Source of the DNA: Bifidobacterium castoris
Lineage (GTDB): Bacteria > Actinomycetota > Actinomycetes > Actinomycetales > Bifidobacteriaceae
NCBI RefSeq assembly: GCF_003952025.1
Contig: NZ_QXGI01000001.1
Span: 248,001 to 312,000, forward strand
DNA: 64,000 nt
Reading direction: 5' to 3'
Shown here: one piece after another, positions 60,973-64,000 of the stretch
How the letters are laid out: each line of letters opens with the position of its first letter
How positions within the stretch are numbered: position 1 is the first letter of the stretch
Notes under the pieces: generated by a model
What the model was told of the DNA's origin: nothing
Database searches by the model: none
Seen by the model: only the letters and a program-made list of their open reading frames with translations
Translations under genes and position numbers: made by a program

Positions 60973-61812
60973 ATGGGACGTCCGTATTCGGTCATGTTCC
61001 GCGTGTCGGAGACGTTGTGGCTCACCACGGTCGGCGGCGAGGACACGTCGACCCGGGCACGGACGCGGGCGCGGCTGCGCGGGCAGGCGCGCGCCGTGTG
61101 GCGGCGCGCACTCGTCTCGGGCGCATACCCGGTGCGCCGGTTCGTCCTTCTGGTTCTGGTCGGCGGCCGTTCCGAGTCGCCGGTGCTTGCCGCCGAAACA
61201 CTCAAGCCGCTGATCGACGCGGGCACGGATGAGGGCGTGTGGCCGGATGATGATCCGGAGCATCGGATCATGACCGCGTATGCGCGAGACCCGCGTCCCA
61301 TGTCGGGGCGGGGCGCGCTCATCCACATGGTCGTGTTCCCCGCGCCCGACCATTGGCGCGGCGCGCATGCGCGCCGCTGGCTCATGGGCTCCGCCGGACG
61401 GGATGTTCGGGGCGTACTCCCCGTATTGGATGTGCCGGATGCGGGGTGGCTGACCAGCAACATGCGGCTGCCGGCCGGTGAGCGGCGCGCACGTCAGAGC
61501 ATGGTGATGGGATTGGCGGCGCCGTTGTGGCGACGGTTCGGCTCTCCGGGGCCGCATGTGGGCGTCGTCGCGTCCGTCGGCTATCCCGATCCGCGTTATT
61601 GGGGCGATCCGGACAACACCGCGGAGACGCTCACCGCCATGTACGGCGCCGGCGTCGCGTTGGGGCGGGTGCCGCCGGTGCCGGACCTGTTCGCGTTCGT
61701 CCTCGACCCGGACCGGTGCGAGCCGCGGCATCATCATGTCGCGTTGTGTGCGTATTCGCTGCCGGAGGGTTACATGCCGCTGTCCGCCATGCTCGCCGAC
61801 CCGCCGATGTAG
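60973..61812 (+). CDS. RusA-like protein, 279 aa
   Basis: ATG at 60973, four bases after the translocase stop, with GTTGAGCGG ahead. The segment ETLKPLIDAGTDEGVWPDDD, with a conserved Asp pair, resembles RusA-type Holliday junction resolvases of actinophages; a second region PDNTAETLTAMYGAGVALGR could be a repeat of the same fold. A junction-cutting role next to a transfer ATPase is sensible but unproven. Confidence 0.4.
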   Translation: MGRPYSVMFRVSETLWLTTVGGEDTSTRARTRARLRGQARAVWRRALVSGAYPVRRFVLLVLVGGRSESPVLAAETLKPLIDAGTDEGVWPDDDPEHRIMTAYARDPRPMSGRGALIHMVVFPAPDHWRGAHARRWLMGSAGRDVRGVLPVLDVPDAGWLTSNMRLPAGERRARQSMVMGLAAPLWRRFGSPGPHVGVVASVGYPDPRYWGDPDNTAETLTAMYGAGVALGRVPPVPDLFAFVLDPDRCEPRHHHVALCAYSLPEGYMPLSAMLADPPM

Positions 61813-62432
61813 GGCGGCGTATGGTCGACGTGTCCGGTGAGGGGCAGCAGGAGCGGATCATGGTCGATGGCCGTCATGTGCGCCGTAGGCGGATGCGGTG
61901 CGCCGCGCCCCGGCCGGTCGGCCTCCAGGAAGGAGGCGAGCAGGTGGGCGCCGACGCGCAACGTCATGGCCTGTTCTGCGCTGAGCGTCGCATCATGGCT
62001 GGTGTGCACGTCCGGGATGCCGCCGCCGTGCGGGCGTACGTGGATGGTGACGGTCGGGAACGGCGCCCCGTGTGCGGGCGCATGGTCGTAGAGGATGGTG
62101 ACGGGTGCGCGCAGCGGCAGCCGGGATGGTGCGGCGCCGGCCATGATGTGCCGGAGTGTGGCGCGCGCCGCCGCTGGCATGACGCATGCGGACCAGTCCA
62201 ATGTCATCCAATGGTCGTGGCGTCCGTCCCAGCCGATCCGGCACACCCAGTCATCGGGGGCGAGTCCGGTGTCCCATGCGCGGAACATGCCGCATGTCAC
62301 CGTCGGTTCGGACGCGTATCGGCGTGCGGGTATGGGCGCGTCGTCGCCGCGGTCTCCCAGATCCCAGTGGGCGCGCAGCGTCCAGTAGGAGAACCCCTCC
62401 CGTCTTTCCCATGTCTTTCCCGTCGACGTCAT
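61770..62432 (-). CDS. Hypothetical protein, 220 aa
   Basis: ATG at 62432 after GAAAGGG. Beta-rich protein with WTLRAHWDLGDRGDDAPIPA, RIGWDGRHDHWMTLDWSACV and a Pro-rich end. It converges on and overlaps the RusA-like gene by 43 bases. No family recognised. Confidence 0.55.
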   Translation of the reverse strand: MTSTGKTWERREGFSYWTLRAHWDLGDRGDDAPIPARRYASEPTVTCGMFRAWDTGLAPDDWVCRIGWDGRHDHWMTLDWSACVMPAAARATLRHIMAGAAPSRLPLRAPVTILYDHAPAHGAPFPTVTIHVRPHGGGIPDVHTSHDATLSAEQAMTLRVGAHLLASFLEADRPGRGAPHPPTAHMTAIDHDPLLLPLTGHVDHTPPYIGGSASMADSGM

Positions 62433-62543
62433 CGCCATCCCTTTCTCCGGCATGCCGGCCGGACCGGTCCGCTCATGCGTCCCGGTCGCGCATAGCCGCG
62501 ACGGGATACGCGGACAGGGACAGGGACGACAAAGGCGGCGGGC

Positions 62544-63875
62544 ATGGCGAACATGAAAGGCATGGCGGCGGGGGCCGCCGCCGGTCTCGCCGCGCTGCTG
62601 CTGCTCCCATGCATGACGGTCGGCTCCATGGGCGGCATGATCGTGAACATGGGAGGCGCAGGACAGCAGCAATCCTCCACCCAGTCCGCCGCCTGCGAGG
62701 AGACGCAGACCGGCACCGTCACGCCGGCCGCGGCCGCCGGCTCCGGCACGAGCAACATCCCCGCATCCTCCACCGCCGACAAGCTCGCCGCCGCACTGGC
62801 CGAGGCGGGGTATTCCAAGGCGGCCGCCGCCGGCGTCATGGGCAACATACAGGCCGAGTCGGGCTTCGACCCCACGGTGCAGAACGCGTACGGCTTCAGC
62901 GGCCTCGTCCAGACCAAGCCGGACAACTACATGTCATGGTTCCACGACCACGGCTACGGTGATGACTGGCGAAACGAGGACGGGCAGATCAGCTTCATCG
63001 TCGACAACGTCGGCAAGAACGAGGCGTTGTGGAACAACGTGTATCTCGAGACGGCCCGGTCGCAGGGTCTGGCCGGCGTCGTCGATGATTCCCTGTTCGC
63101 CACGTGGCGGCATGCCGCCGATCCGGAGAATGCGGCGCTCGCGTTCTTCCACGGCTACGAGCGTGCCAACGACTCCTCGTGGCGGACACGGCAGGAGTAT
63201 GCGCGCACCTGGTATGAGAGCGACGTGTTCGCCCGGCTCACTTGGACGGGCAAGGTCACGGAAGGCGAGAGCGTCTCGCGGGCGTCGTCGGGCGTGTCCC
63301 ATACGACGGCGGTCGCCTGCCGCCCGTCATCCTCCTCCGTGTCCGGTGGGGTACGGACCGGTAAGGCCGGGGATGCGCCCATGGGGCTTGGCGACTATTC
63401 GTGGCTGTGCGACACGAAGCTGAAACTGTGTCATGACGGCGACCCGGGTTTTGATCCGGCGGCGTTCACATCCGCCCGTTATCAATGCTGGTGGTATGCG
63501 TTGAACCGGCTTTGGCTGCTCCATGACGGCGACATCGCGAACACGGACTTCCAGGCGGCCGCGCCGGATGGGGCGGCCGGTAAGATATCCGCCGGTCTGG
63601 CGTCAAACGCGGCATGGACGGTGAGCGAGACGCCGCAGCCGGGTGACGGGGTGGCGATGCTCGGCGGCGCGTTGGGCGGCACCGCGAGTATTGGGCATAT
63701 CGCCGTCGTCGAGGAGGTCACCGAGCAGGGCGGCAAGTGGACAATCCGCATCAGTGAGGGCAACTTCGACCCGTATGGGCAGGGCCGGTGGGACCGGTAC
63801 AACGGCCGTGAACTGTCCCAGGACGCGTTCGCCGGCGCCGGGCGCGTGTTCTTCCGCAAGAACAGTTGGAAATGA
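62544..63875 (+). CDS. Secreted lysozyme-CHAP cell-wall hydrolase, 443 aa
   Basis: ATG at 62544. An N-terminal signal or anchor helix (AAGAAAGLAALLLLPCM) is followed by a phage-tail-lysozyme-like domain (AGVMGNIQAESGFDPTVQNA with Glu105; about 76-230) and a C-terminal CHAP domain with Cys315 (YQCWWYALNRL) and His385 (IGHIAVVEEV). The two domains would cut glycan strands and peptide cross-links. VirB1-like hydrolases of this kind open the wall for DNA-transfer machines, which fits the neighbouring translocase. Confidence 0.87.
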   Translation: MANMKGMAAGAAAGLAALLLLPCMTVGSMGGMIVNMGGAGQQQSSTQSAACEETQTGTVTPAAAAGSGTSNIPASSTADKLAAALAEAGYSKAAAAGVMGNIQAESGFDPTVQNAYGFSGLVQTKPDNYMSWFHDHGYGDDWRNEDGQISFIVDNVGKNEALWNNVYLETARSQGLAGVVDDSLFATWRHAADPENAALAFFHGYERANDSSWRTRQEYARTWYESDVFARLTWTGKVTEGESVSRASSGVSHTTAVACRPSSSSVSGGVRTGKAGDAPMGLGDYSWLCDTKLKLCHDGDPGFDPAAFTSARYQCWWYALNRLWLLHDGDIANTDFQAAAPDGAAGKISAGLASNAAWTVSETPQPGDGVAMLGGALGGTASIGHIAVVEEVTEQGGKWTIRISEGNFDPYGQGRWDRYNGRELSQDAFAGAGRVFFRKNSWK

Positions 63876-63896
63876 TCCGCCCCGCGGGGGTGTGTC

Positions 63897-64000
63897 CTAT
63901 CGGGAGAGATCGGCCCAGTCGTCGTCGTCCCTATGGTGCAGCAGGGAGCCTATCGTCCAGTAGAGCGCAAGGACGGTGACGAGCCAACCCATGATGAGCA
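63897..64000 (-). CDS. Partial small membrane protein at the window edge
   Basis: The readable C-terminus is GWLVTVLALYWTIGSLLHHR followed by DDDDWADLSR and a stop at 63897-63899. One membrane helix and an acidic tail. The start lies at or beyond base 64000. Confidence 0.5.
   Translation of the reverse strand, partial: LIMGWLVTVLALYWTIGSLLHHRDDDDWADLSR

Noticed and set aside
1-64000. tRNA, rRNA and self-splicing intron signals
   Set aside because: None seen on reading; a tRNAscan and Infernal run would be needed to exclude short or degenerate copies.

Overview
The window looks like part of a large conjugative or mobilisable element of a high-G+C actinobacterium, most likely in or near Bifidobacterium. 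The pointers are the G+C-rich, CG-heavy codon use, AAGGAG-type ribosome binding sites, a WhiB-like protein, a DUF4192 protein, an actinobacterial pilus operon with a class C sortase, and an FtsK/TraB-like DNA translocase. No rRNA, tRNA, ribosomal-protein or central-metabolism gene is visible. Most proteins are small, lineage-specific and present as local paralogues. A bifidobacterial megaplasmid or ICE fits best, but the host is an inference.

Layout. 1-10.8 kb: five intact genes whose products share one N-terminal tag (consensus MEQPRKPKGSPNGTGGQYD). Two of them carry pentapeptide repeats. A HigBA-type toxin-antitoxin pair and a first array of 265-bp palindromic repeat units (1164-3349) lie here too. 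11.0-12.5 kb: a three-gene module with a RelE/HigB-like protein, an Xre antitoxin and a SecB-like chaperone. 12.6-18.8 kb: a pilus operon (major pilin, class C sortase, large tip adhesin). 19.5-26.1 kb: a Fic protein, a decayed tagged gene and a 1431-residue antigen I/II-like adhesin. 26.3-30 kb: a BcgI-like type IIB restriction-modification pair and an Xre protein, inserted between 3' ends of a paralogous membrane-protein family. 30-36.8 kb: two paralogous membrane-anchored proteins, a Panacea/GNAT toxin-antitoxin pair and small membrane proteins. 36.9-39.7 kb: a membrane-protein gene split by an IS605-type element with an intact tnpB and a frameshifted tnpA. 39.7-43.3 kb: an ABC-type ATPase, zinc-ribbon protein, WhiB-like protein and others. 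43359-46489: a second array of seven 265-bp units in the opposite orientation. 46.5-57.8 kb: dense runs of small, often overlapping genes (DUF4192, membrane, Cys-rich, ASCH, ADP-ribosylglycohydrolase, Nudix-like), plus a candidate structured RNA near 50.4 kb. 57.8-64 kb: an A-tract repeat region, the TraB/FtsK-like translocase, a RusA-like protein and a secreted lysozyme-CHAP cell-wall hydrolase, together resembling a DNA-transfer module.

How it fits together. The translocase, the wall hydrolase, the pilus and the antigen I/II-like adhesin would serve mating contact and DNA passage. Several toxin-antitoxin modules, the restriction-modification system and the Fic protein would stabilise or defend the element. 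The tagged proteins and the many inverted repeats carrying GACGCAT/ATGCGTC half-sites suggest common regulation or handling of accessory proteins. The most striking unexplained feature is the pair of oppositely oriented arrays of constant-length palindromic units with unique hairpin-bearing spacers and no coding content.
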